From Aurantimonas coralicida DSM 14790 (GTDB lineage: Bacteria; Pseudomonadota; Alphaproteobacteria; Rhizobiales; Rhizobiaceae), in assembly GCF_000421645.1 (NCBI RefSeq), contig NZ_ATXK01000013.1, positions 41,354 to 105,353 on the forward strand: 64,000 nucleotides of DNA, in the 5' to 3' direction. Positions 26,346-35,212 of this stretch are shown piece by piece; position 1 is the first letter of the stretch, and every line of letters begins with the position of its first letter. The notes under the pieces were generated by a model. The model was not told the origin of the DNA. It was given only the letters and a program-made list of their open reading frames with translations, and ran no database searches. The translations under genes and the position numbers were made by a program.

Positions 26346-27035
26346 ATGCTGAACATTTCCGACCTGCATGTCGCCTATGGCTCGAGCGAGGTGCTGCACG
26401 GCCTGACCTTCGACGTGGCGCCCGGCGAGATCGTCGCCGTCATGGGCCGCAACGGCATGGGCAAGACGACGCTGATGAAGTCGCTGATGGGGATCGTGCC
26501 CCAGTCCTCCGGCGCCGTGATGGTGGACGGTGCCGACATGTCGGGCGCGAAGAGCCACCAGCGGGTGAAGGGCGGTCTTGGCTACGTTCCGCAAGGGCGT
26601 ATGATCTTTTCCACCATGACGGTGCGCGAGAACATCGAGACCGGCCTGACGGTGACCGGCGAAAGCCAGGTGCCGGAGGACATCTACGAGCTGTTTCCGG
26701 TGCTGCTGGAAATGAAGGGCCGGCGCGGCGGCAATCTGTCGGGCGGCCAGCAGCAGCAGCTGGCGATCGCCCGCGCGCTCGCCTCGCGGCCCAAAGTCCT
26801 GCTCCTCGACGAGCCGACCGAAGGCATCCAGCCCTCGATCATCCGCGAAATGGGCCGCACGCTGAAGCGTATCCGCGACGAGAAGGGCCTGTCCATCGTC
26901 GTCTCCGAACAGGTCCTGTCCTTCGCCCTCGACATCGCCGACCGGGTGCTGGTGCTGGAGAACGGCGACCTTGTCCATGACGAGCCGGTGGACGGCGCCG
27001 ACGAGGCGCGCATCGCGAAATATCTGTCGGTCTGA
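26346..27035 (+). CDS. urtE: Urea/amide ABC transporter ATP-binding protein UrtE-like
   Basis: A 229-residue LivF/UrtE-type ATPase: Walker A GRNGMGKTT, signature LSGGQQQQLAIARAL, Walker B VLLLDEPTEGIQPSI. The 'GRNGMGKTTLMKSLMG' and 'EGIQPSII' forms are typical of UrtE. The ATG at 26346 is 11 bases downstream of urtD. Completes the five-part importer. Confidence 0.94.
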   Translation: MLNISDLHVAYGSSEVLHGLTFDVAPGEIVAVMGRNGMGKTTLMKSLMGIVPQSSGAVMVDGADMSGAKSHQRVKGGLGYVPQGRMIFSTMTVRENIETGLTVTGESQVPEDIYELFPVLLEMKGRRGGNLSGGQQQQLAIARALASRPKVLLLDEPTEGIQPSIIREMGRTLKRIRDEKGLSIVVSEQVLSFALDIADRVLVLENGDLVHDEPVDGADEARIAKYLSV

Positions 27036-27077
27036 CCGGCAACCATTCCCGAAGCCGAAACGAAGGAGCGCAACGGC

Positions 27078-28307
27078 ATGACCGACACCCTGATCAAGGT
27101 CGATTTGACCCAGTCGCCGCATGACAACGAGATGGTCCACAATCGCTGGCATCCCGACATCCCGATGGCCTGCTGGGTCAATCCGGGCGACGACTTCAAG
27201 GTCGAGACCCATGACTGGACCGGCGGCCAGATCAAGAATGACGACGACGCCTCCGACGTGCGCGATGTCGAGCTCGAGCAGGTGCATTACCTGTCCGGCC
27301 CGATCGGGGTGAAGGGTGCCGAGCCCGGCGATCTCCTCGTCGTCGACATCCTCGACATCGGCGCCTTCGAGGAGAGCCTGTGGGGCTTCAACGGCTTCTT
27401 CTCCAAGCAGAATGGCGGCGGCTTCCTGACCGAGCACTACCCGCTGGCCCAGAAGTCGATCTGGGATTTCGAGGGCATGTTCACCAAGTCGCGCCACGTG
27501 CCGGGCGTGCGCTATGCCGGCCTCATTCATCCGGGCCTGATCGGCTGCCTGCCGGACCGGGCGATGCTGGACGACTGGAACACCCGCGAGAAGGCGCTGT
27601 TCGACACCGATCCGGACCGTGTGCCGACCCTGGCGGCTTTGCCGAACACCCAGTCGGCCCATATGGGCAAGCTGACGGGCGAGGCGAAGGCGAAGGCGGC
27701 GGCGGAGGGCGCGCGCACCGTGCCGCCGCGCGAGCATGGCGGCAATTGTGACATCAAGGATCTGTCGCGCGGCTCGAAGGTCTATTTCCCGGTCTATGTC
27801 GATGGGGCCGGGCTCTCCATGGGCGATCTCCACTTCAGCCAGGGCGACGGCGAGATCACCTTCTGCGGCGCCATCGAGATGGCCGGCTGGCTGCACATCA
27901 AGGTCAGCCTGATCAAGGGCGGCATGAAGAAATACGGGGTCAAGAACCCGATCTTCCGGCCCTCGCCGATCACGCCGAAATACGACGACTATCTCATCTT
28001 CGAGGGCATCTCCGTCGACGAGGCCGGCAAACAGCATTATCTCGACGTCCACATCGCCTATCGCCAGGCCTGCCTCAACGCGATCGAATATCTGAAGAAG
28101 TTCGGCTATTCGGGCGCCCAGGCCTATTCGATCCTCGGCACCGCGCCGGTCCAGGGTCACATCTCCGGCGTCGTCGACGTGCCGAATGCCTGCGCCACCC
28201 TGTGGCTGCCGACGGACATCTTCGAGTTCGACATCATGCCGGGCAATGACGGGCCGACGAAGTTCCTCGACGGCTCGATCGACATGCCCATCGCGCAGGA
28301 CCTGTAA
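27078..28307 (+). CDS. fmdA: Formamidase/acetamidase FmdA
   Basis: A 409-residue FmdA_AmdA-family cytosolic amidase that hydrolyses formamide, acetamide or similar to the acid plus ammonia. Recognisable segments: 'MVHNRWHPDIPMACWVNPGDDF', 'HYLSGPIGVKGAEPGDLLVVDILDIG', 'HPGLIGCLPDR', 'GGNCDIKDLSRGSKVYFPVYV' and 'ISGVVDVPNACATLWLP'. Full family length. It follows the importer genes by 42 bases and precedes fmdB by 4 bases, matching the fmd gene group of Methylophilus methylotrophus. It supplies nitrogen from imported amides. Confidence 0.95.
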   Translation: MTDTLIKVDLTQSPHDNEMVHNRWHPDIPMACWVNPGDDFKVETHDWTGGQIKNDDDASDVRDVELEQVHYLSGPIGVKGAEPGDLLVVDILDIGAFEESLWGFNGFFSKQNGGGFLTEHYPLAQKSIWDFEGMFTKSRHVPGVRYAGLIHPGLIGCLPDRAMLDDWNTREKALFDTDPDRVPTLAALPNTQSAHMGKLTGEAKAKAAAEGARTVPPREHGGNCDIKDLSRGSKVYFPVYVDGAGLSMGDLHFSQGDGEITFCGAIEMAGWLHIKVSLIKGGMKKYGVKNPIFRPSPITPKYDDYLIFEGISVDEAGKQHYLDVHIAYRQACLNAIEYLKKFGYSGAQAYSILGTAPVQGHISGVVDVPNACATLWLPTDIFEFDIMPGNDGPTKFLDGSIDMPIAQDL

Positions 28308-28311
28308 GGCG

Positions 28312-28653
28312 ATGCCCTTCTACGACTATGATTGTGCCGATTGCGGTACCTTCACCAGCCTGCGCCCCATGGCGCAGGCTGGTGAGCCCTGCGATTGCCC
28401 GTCCTGCGGCGACAGCGCCCGCCGGGTGATCCTCTCGGCGCCGCGGCTGTCGACCATGGATGCCGGCCGCCGCACCGCCTTCGCCACCAACGAACGCAGC
28501 GCCAACGCGCCGCGCTCGGGCGGCAAGAAGCACGGCGCCGGCTGCTCCTGCTGCGCGGCGCCCGGCGGCCGGGCGAAAGCCGGTGCGACGCTGACCATGC
28601 CGACCGGCGCCAAGACCTTTCCCGCCAAGCGGCCGTGGATGATCAGCCACTGA
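28312..28653 (+). CDS. fmdB: FmdB family zinc-ribbon protein
   Basis: A 113-residue small protein. The N-terminal zinc ribbon (MPFYDYDCADCG...CDCPSCG; cysteines 8, 11, 27/29, 32) is the FmdB/CxxC_CXXC_SSSS signature. A basic, Ala/Gly-rich tail has an extra 'GCSCC' cluster. FmdB was proposed as a regulator of amidase/porin expression in Methylophilus; its exact role is unsettled. The ATG lies 4 bases after the fmdA stop. Last gene of the operon. Confidence 0.92.
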   Translation: MPFYDYDCADCGTFTSLRPMAQAGEPCDCPSCGDSARRVILSAPRLSTMDAGRRTAFATNERSANAPRSGGKKHGAGCSCCAAPGGRAKAGATLTMPTGAKTFPAKRPWMISH

Positions 28654-28690
28654 CGGCAGACGGGTAAGGGGACAGGTTCGAGGGGGGAAG

Positions 28691-28727
28691 CGGTATCGCG
28701 GGGCGCGTCATGCGCGCTGCGATACCG
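28691..28727. terminator. Strong bidirectional stem-loop between fmdB and aldehyde dehydrogenase
   Basis: Outer 9-bp stem CGGTATCGC / GCGATACCG plus inner GCGCG / CGCGC stem around the loop TCATG, in the 87-base gap between convergent genes. Well placed to end both transcripts, though no T-run is present. Confidence 0.65.
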
Positions 28728-28740
28728 TCCTTCGCTCGGC

Positions 28741-30201
28741 CTAGCCGTGCTTGATCGAGATCGTCTTCAGGCGGGAGAAGCCGTAGAGGGCCTCGAACCC
28801 CTTTTCGCGGCCGTGGCCGGATTTGCCGACACCGCCGAAGGGCAGTTCGACGCCGCCGCCGGCGCCGTAATTGTTGATGAAGACCTGCCCGACATGCAGC
28901 TTGCGGGCAAGCCGCATCTGGCGGGCGCCGTTCTCGGTCCACACGCCCGCAACGAGGCCGTAATCGGTGCCGTTGGCGATGCGGATGGCGTCGGCCTCGT
29001 CCTCGAACGGGATCAGCACCTGCACCGGGCCGAAGATCTCCTCCTGGGCGAGCCTGTGGTCGGGATCGACGTCGGCGAAGAGGATCGGCGCGACGTAGTG
29101 GCCGTCGGCCGGGGCATCGGCGTGGATCGTGCCCTCGCCGGCAATGGTCAGCTCGGCCTTGCCCTGGGCGATATAGCCCGCGACGATCGCCTTCTGCTTG
29201 CCCGAGACCAGCGGTCCGAGATCGTGGTCGGCCGATGCGGGGCCGACGACGAGGCCGGCATAGACCTCGGCCATGCGACGTTTCACCTCGTCATAGATGC
29301 CGCGCTGCACCAGCACGCGCGAGGCGGCCGAGCAGGTCTGGCCGGCGGCCTGGACGCAGGCGCCGACGAGGGTCGGCAGGGCCGCGTCGAGATCGCAATC
29401 GTCGAAGACGATGTGCGGCGACTTGCCGCCGAGCTCCAGCGTCACCGGAATGACGTTCTCGCTGGCGGCGGCCTGGATGCGCCGGCCGGTGCCGACCGAG
29501 CCGGTGAAGGAGACATGGTGGACGCGCGGATGCGCCGACAGCGCCGCGCCGACCTCGTGGCCATAGCCGGTGACGATGTTGAGGACGCCGGCGGGCAGGC
29601 CCGCTTCCTCGGCCAGCGCCGCGACGGCCAGCGCGCTGAGCGAGGCGTCCTCGGCCGGCTTCAGGACGCAGGCATTGCCCATGGCGAGCGCCGCGCCGAC
29701 CGAGCGGCCCATGATCTGCATGGGGTAGTTCCAGGGAATGATGTGGGCGGTGACGCCGTGCGGCTCGCGCAGGGTCAGGACCGTCGTGCCTTGCTGATAG
29801 GGGATGGTCTCGCCGGTGATCTTGTCGGCGGCGCCGCCGTAGAACTCGAAATAGCGGGCAAGCGCCACGGCGTCGTTGCGGGCCTGGCCGAGCGGCTTGC
29901 CGACATCGCTCGATTCCAGATGCGCCAGCGTCTCGGCGCGTTCGGTGACGAGGCGGGACAGACGCACCAGGATACGGCCGCGCTCGGTCGCGGTCATGGC
30001 GCCCCATTCGCCGTCGAGCGCCGCTTCCGCCGCCGCGACCGCGGCCTCGACATCGGCGGCCGTGCCCGCGGCGATCTGGCCGATGTTCTCGCCGGTCGAG
30101 GGGTTCTCGACGGCGATGGTCCGGCCGCCGGCGCCGGGGCGCCATTCACCGCCGATCAAGAGCTTCGTCGGATCGAACCAGAGACCGGACTGGATTGTCA
30201 T
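28741..30201 (-). CDS. Aldehyde dehydrogenase family protein
   Basis: A 486-residue NAD(P)-dependent aldehyde dehydrogenase. Catalytic C290 (GQTCSAASRV), general base E256 (LELGGKSP), Asn-containing 'PWNYP' and the cofactor motif 'FTGSVGTGRRI' are all present. The ATG at 30201 (MTIQSGLWFD) follows a GGGAGGAAC ribosome site; the open frame extends into the GntR gene but that part is a shadow. It lies downstream of, and probably cotranscribed with, the FCD regulator, and next to a TRAP-fed catabolic operon, so it likely oxidises a semialdehyde from that pathway. Confidence 0.94.
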   Translation of the reverse strand: MTIQSGLWFDPTKLLIGGEWRPGAGGRTIAVENPSTGENIGQIAAGTAADVEAAVAAAEAALDGEWGAMTATERGRILVRLSRLVTERAETLAHLESSDVGKPLGQARNDAVALARYFEFYGGAADKITGETIPYQQGTTVLTLREPHGVTAHIIPWNYPMQIMGRSVGAALAMGNACVLKPAEDASLSALAVAALAEEAGLPAGVLNIVTGYGHEVGAALSAHPRVHHVSFTGSVGTGRRIQAAASENVIPVTLELGGKSPHIVFDDCDLDAALPTLVGACVQAAGQTCSAASRVLVQRGIYDEVKRRMAEVYAGLVVGPASADHDLGPLVSGKQKAIVAGYIAQGKAELTIAGEGTIHADAPADGHYVAPILFADVDPDHRLAQEEIFGPVQVLIPFEDEADAIRIANGTDYGLVAGVWTENGARQMRLARKLHVGQVFINNYGAGGGVELPFGGVGKSGHGREKGFEALYGFSRLKTISIKHG

Positions 30202-30280
30202 GTGATGTTCCTCCCAGGAAAATGCCCGCGCATGCGGCGCGGTGGGCGCGCCGGGACGATCCGCCGGCGGCCGGTGTCGT

Positions 30281-30970
30281 TCAGACGGCGTGTCGGACGT
30301 GCGGTTCGAGCCGCTCGCGGGCGGCTTCGAGATGGGCCAGCATGGCGGCTTCGGCCCGCGGCGGGTCGCGGTCGATGATCGCCTCGAGGATCCCGACATG
30401 CTCCTCGATGACGGCGTGGCCGACATTGGCGTGATAGCGCAGCCGGAAGATGTGCATCTGGGTGAACAGCCGACCCAGCGTCTCGGCAATGAGGTCGTTG
30501 CCGCAGGCCTCGGCGATGGCGGTGTGGAAGCGACTGTCGAGAACCACGAGCCGGGCGCAATGGGCGTCGATGTCCTCGCGCGACAGCGCCTGCATCTCGG
30601 CGGCGATCTCCTTCAGCACGGCAAGCTGGCCGGGCGTGGCATGTTCGGCGGCGCGCGCGGCGCTGCGCGGCTCGACCAGGGCGCGCATCTCGAAGATGCT
30701 CTCGAGCCGGGCGACGGAGGGCAGCGGCGCGACCGAGTAGCCGGTCAGATGCTTCTTGACGACGAGACCTTCGGCTTCCAGCCGGATCAGGGCGGCGCGG
30801 GTCGGGGTCTGGGAGACGCCGAAGCGGCGGGCCAGCTTGTCGACGGAGAGGCGTTCGCCGGGCGGGATCTTCAGGCCGATCAGGTCGTCGACCAGCCGCT
30901 CGTAGACCGCGTCGCCGAGCGACGGACCCTGCACGATCAGGTCGTCCGTGGACGCGGTCCAGTCCCCCAT
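30281..30970 (-). CDS. GntR family regulator with FCD domain
   Basis: A 229-residue FadR-type regulator: winged HTH ('LSVDKLARRFGVSQTPTRAALIRLEAEG') and an all-helical FCD effector domain with probable metal-binding residues in 'DSRFHTAIAEACGN' and 'EEHVGILEAII'. The ATG at 30970 (MGDWTAST) has GGAGATCGC upstream; the 35-residue upstream extension would overlap the operator region. Divergent from the DctPQM operon, with repeats at 31038-31060 as probable binding sites. FCD regulators usually sense organic acids. Confidence 0.92.
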   Translation of the reverse strand: MGDWTASTDDLIVQGPSLGDAVYERLVDDLIGLKIPPGERLSVDKLARRFGVSQTPTRAALIRLEAEGLVVKKHLTGYSVAPLPSVARLESIFEMRALVEPRSAARAAEHATPGQLAVLKEIAAEMQALSREDIDAHCARLVVLDSRFHTAIAEACGNDLIAETLGRLFTQMHIFRLRYHANVGHAVIEEHVGILEAIIDRDPPRAEAAMLAHLEAARERLEPHVRHAV

Positions 30971-31037
30971 GCGATCTCCGCGAAAGGCGGTGTTGCGGTC
31001 GGCCACAGCCCGTCCTTGACCAATGCCATTCAGTCTC

Positions 31038-31060
31038 ATACGGATATCGTATCGGATATC
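31038..31060. promoter_or_regulatory. Composite palindrome/direct-repeat operator between GntR-FCD and TRAP operon
   Basis: ATACG-GATAT-CGTAT (31038-31052) overlaps two direct copies of CGGATATC at 31041-31048 and 31053-31060 (12-base period). A TTGACC element at 31016-31021 could be a -35 box, with the operator over the -10 position. This is the expected place for the FCD regulator to bind and repress both directions. Confidence 0.5.
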
Positions 31061-31152
31061 TGGTGTAAACATCATCGGATTTGAGGTTGCCGACGCAGGA
31101 GGATGCGGGCAATTTCAACCAAGACGGTCCGAACCGAATGGGAGGAATACGC

Positions 31153-32130
31153 ATGACCCTGAGAGGCATTCTCGCCGGCGCCCTTCTGGCGACCAGCGCC
31201 CTGACCGCGACGTCGCTTTCGGCCAAGGAAATGAACTTCGCCATCGTGACGCCGCCGGACGGTCACTACGGCCAGGGCGCCAAGGCCTTCGCCGAAAAGA
31301 TGAACGAGCTCTCCGAAGGCGAGATCACCATCAACGTCAAGGCCGGCGGTTCGCTGGGCGGCGAGCGCGAGCTCCTGGAAGGCGAGCAGATCGGCACGAT
31401 CGAGCTGGCCATGACCTCGACCGGTCCGGTCGGCAGCTTCGTGCCGGAGATCTACGCCCTCGACTTCCCGTTCCTGTTCAACGACTACGCCAGCGCCCAC
31501 GAGATTCTCGACGGCGAGATCGGCGACGAGCTCCTGGCCAAGTTCGAGGACAAGGGCATGATCGGCCTTGCCTGGTCGGAGAACGGCTTCCGCCACATCA
31601 CCAATTCGGTGAAGCCGGTGCAGACGCCCGCGGACGTTGCGGGCCTGAAGCTGCGGACCATGGAAAACCAGGTCCATATCGACGCCTTCAAGGAACTCGG
31701 CGCATCGCCGACCCCGATGAGCTGGACCGAGGTGCTGACCTCGCTGCAGCAGGGCACGATCGACGGCCAGGAGAACCCGATCCCGATCATCGTCTCCAAC
31801 AATATGTGGGACATGCAGAAATACGTGACGCTGACCGGCCACGTCTATTCGCCGGCGGTCATCACCATGTCGAAGATCCACTGGGACCAGCTCTCCGAAG
31901 AAGAGCAGGGCTGGATCCGCGAAGCCGCCAAGGCCGGCGTCGAGGCGACCCGCGCGGTCGTCGCCGAGACCGAGAAGAACGGTGTCGCCACCATGCGCGA
32001 GAACGGCATGGAAGTGATCGAGGATGTCGACAAGAAGGCGTTCCAGGATGCGGTCCAGCCGACCTATGACCGCTACGGCAAGGAATATGGCGAGGCCATG
32101 ATCCAGCGGATTCGCGACGCCCAGAAGTAA
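31153..32130 (+). CDS. dctP: TRAP transporter substrate-binding protein DctP
   Basis: A 325-residue DctP-family receptor with a Sec signal (MTLRGILAGALLATSALTATSLSA|KE). The central arginine-containing 'GLKLRTMENQVHIDAFKELGASPTPM' segment and 'TSLQQGTIDGQENPIP' are hallmarks; the arginine usually binds the ligand carboxylate. The ATG at 31153 follows GGAGGAATACGC. First gene of a DctPQM operon with two dehydrogenases. Confidence 0.94.
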   Translation: MTLRGILAGALLATSALTATSLSAKEMNFAIVTPPDGHYGQGAKAFAEKMNELSEGEITINVKAGGSLGGERELLEGEQIGTIELAMTSTGPVGSFVPEIYALDFPFLFNDYASAHEILDGEIGDELLAKFEDKGMIGLAWSENGFRHITNSVKPVQTPADVAGLKLRTMENQVHIDAFKELGASPTPMSWTEVLTSLQQGTIDGQENPIPIIVSNNMWDMQKYVTLTGHVYSPAVITMSKIHWDQLSEEEQGWIREAAKAGVEATRAVVAETEKNGVATMRENGMEVIEDVDKKAFQDAVQPTYDRYGKEYGEAMIQRIRDAQK

Positions 32131-32148
32131 GCCACTCGACAAATCGCG

Positions 32149-32167
32149 GGGCCGGACCGTCCGGCCC
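32149..32167 (+). terminator. Intra-operon stem-loop after dctP
   Basis: Near-continuous 9-bp dyad GGGCCGGAC-C-GTCCGGCCC (in practice a 7-8 bp stem with a small loop) 18 bases after the dctP stop, in the 129-base gap before dctQ. Probably reduces membrane-subunit expression relative to the binding protein. Confidence 0.45.
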
Positions 32168-32259
32168 AGCGCCGCCCGGCTGCGGTTCGCGGCCACCGCC
32201 CGCGCGCGGCTTCGATCGAGGCCGCGCGTCTCGTCCTCCAGCTCTCGAAGGTGCCGTCC

Positions 32260-32778
32260 ATGCGCAAGGCCGTCCTGACCGCCGCCGAGAAGCTGACCGT
32301 TCTCACACATAATCTCTCCGCCCTCCTGCTGGCGCTGGCGACGGCGCTGGTGTTCTGGCAGGTGGTGACGCGCTTCGTTCTCGGCGATGCCGCGGCGTGG
32401 TCGGAGGTGCTGGCCCGCGGCGTGGTGATCTGGATGGTGTTTCTCGTCGCCGGCGCCGGCTTCCGGCTGAGCGCGATGATCCCGCTGGAATTCGTGCGCA
32501 GCGTCCTGCCCGACCGCATGCAGCGCAGCGTCTCCTTCATCGTCCTTCTCGGCATCCTCGCCTTTCTCGGGGTGCTGACCTGGTTCGGCGTCTTGATGAC
32601 GATCCGCGTCTCGACCCAGCAGGTGGCGATGCTCAACATCCCGATCTCCTGGCTCTATGCCGCGATCCCGGTCGGCGCGGTGCTGGCGATACCGGGCGCC
32701 ATCCTCGAATTCCTGCGCCCGATCGAGCCGTCGCGGGCCGAGCATGACGTCCAGCGCGACCGGGAGTCCTTCGAATGA
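32260..32778 (+). CDS. dctQ: TRAP transporter small permease DctQ
   Basis: A 172-residue four-helix membrane protein of the DctQ family ('LTVLTHNLSALLLALATALVFWQVVTRF' and 'WSEVLARGVVIWMVFLVAGAGFR' are typical). The ATG at 32260 is preferred to the GTG at 32251; both are in frame. The stop overlaps dctM by 4 bases (ATGA). Partners with DctM in the inner membrane. Confidence 0.92.
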   Translation: MRKAVLTAAEKLTVLTHNLSALLLALATALVFWQVVTRFVLGDAAAWSEVLARGVVIWMVFLVAGAGFRLSAMIPLEFVRSVLPDRMQRSVSFIVLLGILAFLGVLTWFGVLMTIRVSTQQVAMLNIPISWLYAAIPVGAVLAIPGAILEFLRPIEPSRAEHDVQRDRESFE

Positions 32779-34046
32779 ACGCCGCCCTCGTCGCTGCTCT
32801 CCTCGTATTCTTCTCGCTGTCGATCCCGGTCGCCGTCGCGATCGGCCTTGCCGCGATCGTCGGTGTCGCCTTCTTCTCGCCGCTGCCGCTGCTGGTGGTG
32901 CCGCAGAAGATCTTCACCTCCATCGACAGCTTCCCGCTGCTGGCGGTGCCGTTCTTCATCCTGGCCGGCAATCTGATGACCCATGGCGGTGTCTCGCGCC
33001 GGCTGGTGGATTTTGCCAAGTCGCTGGTGGGCGGCGTGCAGGGCGGGCTGGCGTCGACCTGCGTCGTCACCTGCATGATCTTCGCAGCGATCTCCGGCTC
33101 GTCCGTTGCCACCACCTTCGCCATTGGCGCGATCCTCGTGCCGGCCATGGCGCGGCACAAATATCCGCTGCCCATGGCCGCGACGATCCAGGCGACCTCG
33201 GCCGAACTCGGCGTGATCATTCCGCCCTCGGTGCCGATGATCATCTTCGGCGTCTCCACCGAGACCTCGGTGACCAAGCTGTTCATCGCCGGCATCGGGC
33301 CGGGCGTGCTCATCGCCGGCGCGCTGATCGTGATGACCCAGGTCTGGTGCCGGCTGAAGGGCATCGGCAAGGAGGACGGCGACGACGCGCTGCCCATCGT
33401 CAAGAGCACGATCGACGCCTTCTGGGCGCTGATGCTGCCGGTGATCATCCTCGGTGGCATCTATGGCGGCATCTTCACGCCGACCGAGGCGGCGGCCGTC
33501 TCTGCGGTCTATGCGCTGGTCGTCGGCCTGTTCGTCTACCGGGAGATGAGCTTCTCCGACCTGCCGCGGATCTTCCGGGCATCGGCCGTGGCGACCGGGG
33601 CAATCATGCTGATCATCGCCACGGCGGGACTGTTCTCCTTCCTCGTCAGCCTGTCGGGTCTGCCCAATGTCATCGGCAGCTGGGCGGAAGCGACCTTCGG
33701 CGGGGCGGTGGGCTTCCTGCTCTTCGTCAACGTGCTGCTGCTCCTGGTCGGCATGTTCGTGGAGACCTCGGCGGCGATCCTCGTCCTGGCGCCGATCCTG
33801 ACGCCCATCGCCATCGGCTTCGGCGTCGATCCGGTCCATTTCGGCATCATCGTCATCGTCAATCTGGCGCTCGGCATGGTGACGCCACCGCTTGGCGTGA
33901 ACCTCTTCGCCGCCGCCGCCGTGGCCCGCATCCCGGTGCAGAGCATGTTCCGCTCGCTCATCGTGCCGGTGCTCGTGGTGTTCGGCGCGCTTCTCCTGAT
34001 CACCTTCGTGCCGGCGATCTCGCTGTGGCCGGCGGCGCATCTGTGA
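32775..34046 (+). CDS. dctM: TRAP transporter large permease DctM
   Basis: A 423-residue, roughly 12-helix DctM protein, the sodium-coupled translocation subunit. Family patterns 'FPLLAVPFFILAGNLM', 'SAELGVIIPPSVPMIIFG', 'TPTEAAAVSAVYAL' and 'ALGMVTPPLGVNLF' are intact. Starts within the dctQ stop. Confidence 0.95.
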   Translation: MNAALVAALLVFFSLSIPVAVAIGLAAIVGVAFFSPLPLLVVPQKIFTSIDSFPLLAVPFFILAGNLMTHGGVSRRLVDFAKSLVGGVQGGLASTCVVTCMIFAAISGSSVATTFAIGAILVPAMARHKYPLPMAATIQATSAELGVIIPPSVPMIIFGVSTETSVTKLFIAGIGPGVLIAGALIVMTQVWCRLKGIGKEDGDDALPIVKSTIDAFWALMLPVIILGGIYGGIFTPTEAAAVSAVYALVVGLFVYREMSFSDLPRIFRASAVATGAIMLIIATAGLFSFLVSLSGLPNVIGSWAEATFGGAVGFLLFVNVLLLLVGMFVETSAAILVLAPILTPIAIGFGVDPVHFGIIVIVNLALGMVTPPLGVNLFAAAAVARIPVQSMFRSLIVPVLVVFGALLLITFVPAISLWPAAHL

Positions 34047-34092
34047 GCCGGCAGGCCGGCGCAATCCTTTCAGCCAGACCAGGGACTTCCGC

Positions 34093-35187
34093 ATGAGTGC
34101 AGTGACGCCGTACCGCATCGCGACCATCGAGGGCGACGGGATCGGCCCCGAGGTGACGCAGGGCGCCATGCGGGTGCTGACGGAAGCCTGCGGCGCGGGC
34201 GTCCTCGACTTCGTCATGCTGGAAGGCGGCGCCGGCTCGCATGTGGCGACCGGCGAGGTGCTGCCGGCCGAGACGGCCGAGGCCTGCCGGACGCATCACG
34301 CGATCCTGCACGGCGCCGCCGGCCTGCCGGGCGTCGTCTATCCGGACGGCACCGAGGTCGGCAACGAACTGCATCTGAAGCTGCGCTTCGCGCTCGATCT
34401 CTACGCCAATGTGCGGCCGATCAAGCTTCTGAAGGGTGTCGCCTCGCCGCTGCGCGCTTATGAGGGCGGCGGCATCGACTATGTCATCGTGCGCGAGAAC
34501 ACCGAGGGGCTCTATGCCAGCCGCGGCGCTGGCGTGGTGCTGCGCGGCGAGATGGCCTCCGACAGCCTCGTCATCACCCGCAAGGGCACCGAGCGCGTCG
34601 CTCGCTTCGCCTTCGAGCTGGCCCGGCAGCGCAAGGGCGCGCTGCGTGACGGCAAGCGTCGCGTCACGGTCTGCGACAAGGCCAACATCCTGCGCAGCTA
34701 CGCCTTCTTCCGCGGGATCTGCGACGAAGTGCACGGCGACTATCCCGATGTCGAGATCGACTACGCCTATGCCGACGCGATCACCGTGCATCTCCTGAAG
34801 CGGCCGGATTTCTACGACGTGATCGTCGCCGAGAACATGTTCGGCGACATCATCTCCGACCTCGGCGCCGCCACCGTCGGCGGCATGGGCATTTCGCCCT
34901 CGGGCGAGATCGGCGACAGCCACGGCCTGTTCCAGGGCGCCCACGGCTCGGCGCCGGACATTGCCGGCCAGGATCTGGCAAGCCCGGTGGCGGCGATCCT
35001 GTCGGGCGCGATGATGCTGCGCTGGCTGGCGGACAAGCACGACGACGCCGCGCTCGCCACGGCGGCCGGACGCGTCGAGGCGGCGGTCGACCGGACGCTG
35101 GAGGCGGGCGACTTCGTGCCCACCGATCTCGGCGGACGCGCACGCTGCAGCGAGATGACCGACGCCATCCTGCGGGCGATGGCCTGA
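34093..35187 (+). CDS. Isocitrate/isopropylmalate dehydrogenase family protein (tartrate dehydrogenase-like)
   Basis: A 364-residue beta-decarboxylating dehydrogenase of the IMDH/IDH fold. 'GDGIGPEVTQGAMRVL', 'VIVRENTEGLYASRG', the metal-binding aspartates in 'ENMFGDIISDLGAATVGGMG' and the cofactor loop 'GLFQGAHGSAPDIAGQ' are present. Family members include isopropylmalate, isocitrate, homoisocitrate and tartrate/D-malate dehydrogenases. A leucine-pathway role is unlikely because no leu genes are nearby; position in a TRAP operon favours a catabolic hydroxydicarboxylate such as tartrate or D-malate (inference). 46 bases after dctM. Confidence 0.9.
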   Translation: MSAVTPYRIATIEGDGIGPEVTQGAMRVLTEACGAGVLDFVMLEGGAGSHVATGEVLPAETAEACRTHHAILHGAAGLPGVVYPDGTEVGNELHLKLRFALDLYANVRPIKLLKGVASPLRAYEGGGIDYVIVRENTEGLYASRGAGVVLRGEMASDSLVITRKGTERVARFAFELARQRKGALRDGKRRVTVCDKANILRSYAFFRGICDEVHGDYPDVEIDYAYADAITVHLLKRPDFYDVIVAENMFGDIISDLGAATVGGMGISPSGEIGDSHGLFQGAHGSAPDIAGQDLASPVAAILSGAMMLRWLADKHDDAALATAAGRVEAAVDRTLEAGDFVPTDLGGRARCSEMTDAILRAMA

Positions 35188-35212
35188 CCCTTTCTCACAA
35201 GAGGACAAGTGC

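Noticed and set aside
34093..35187. Assignment as leuB
   Set aside because: No leuACD genes nearby and placement within a TRAP catabolic operon; kept as family-level call.
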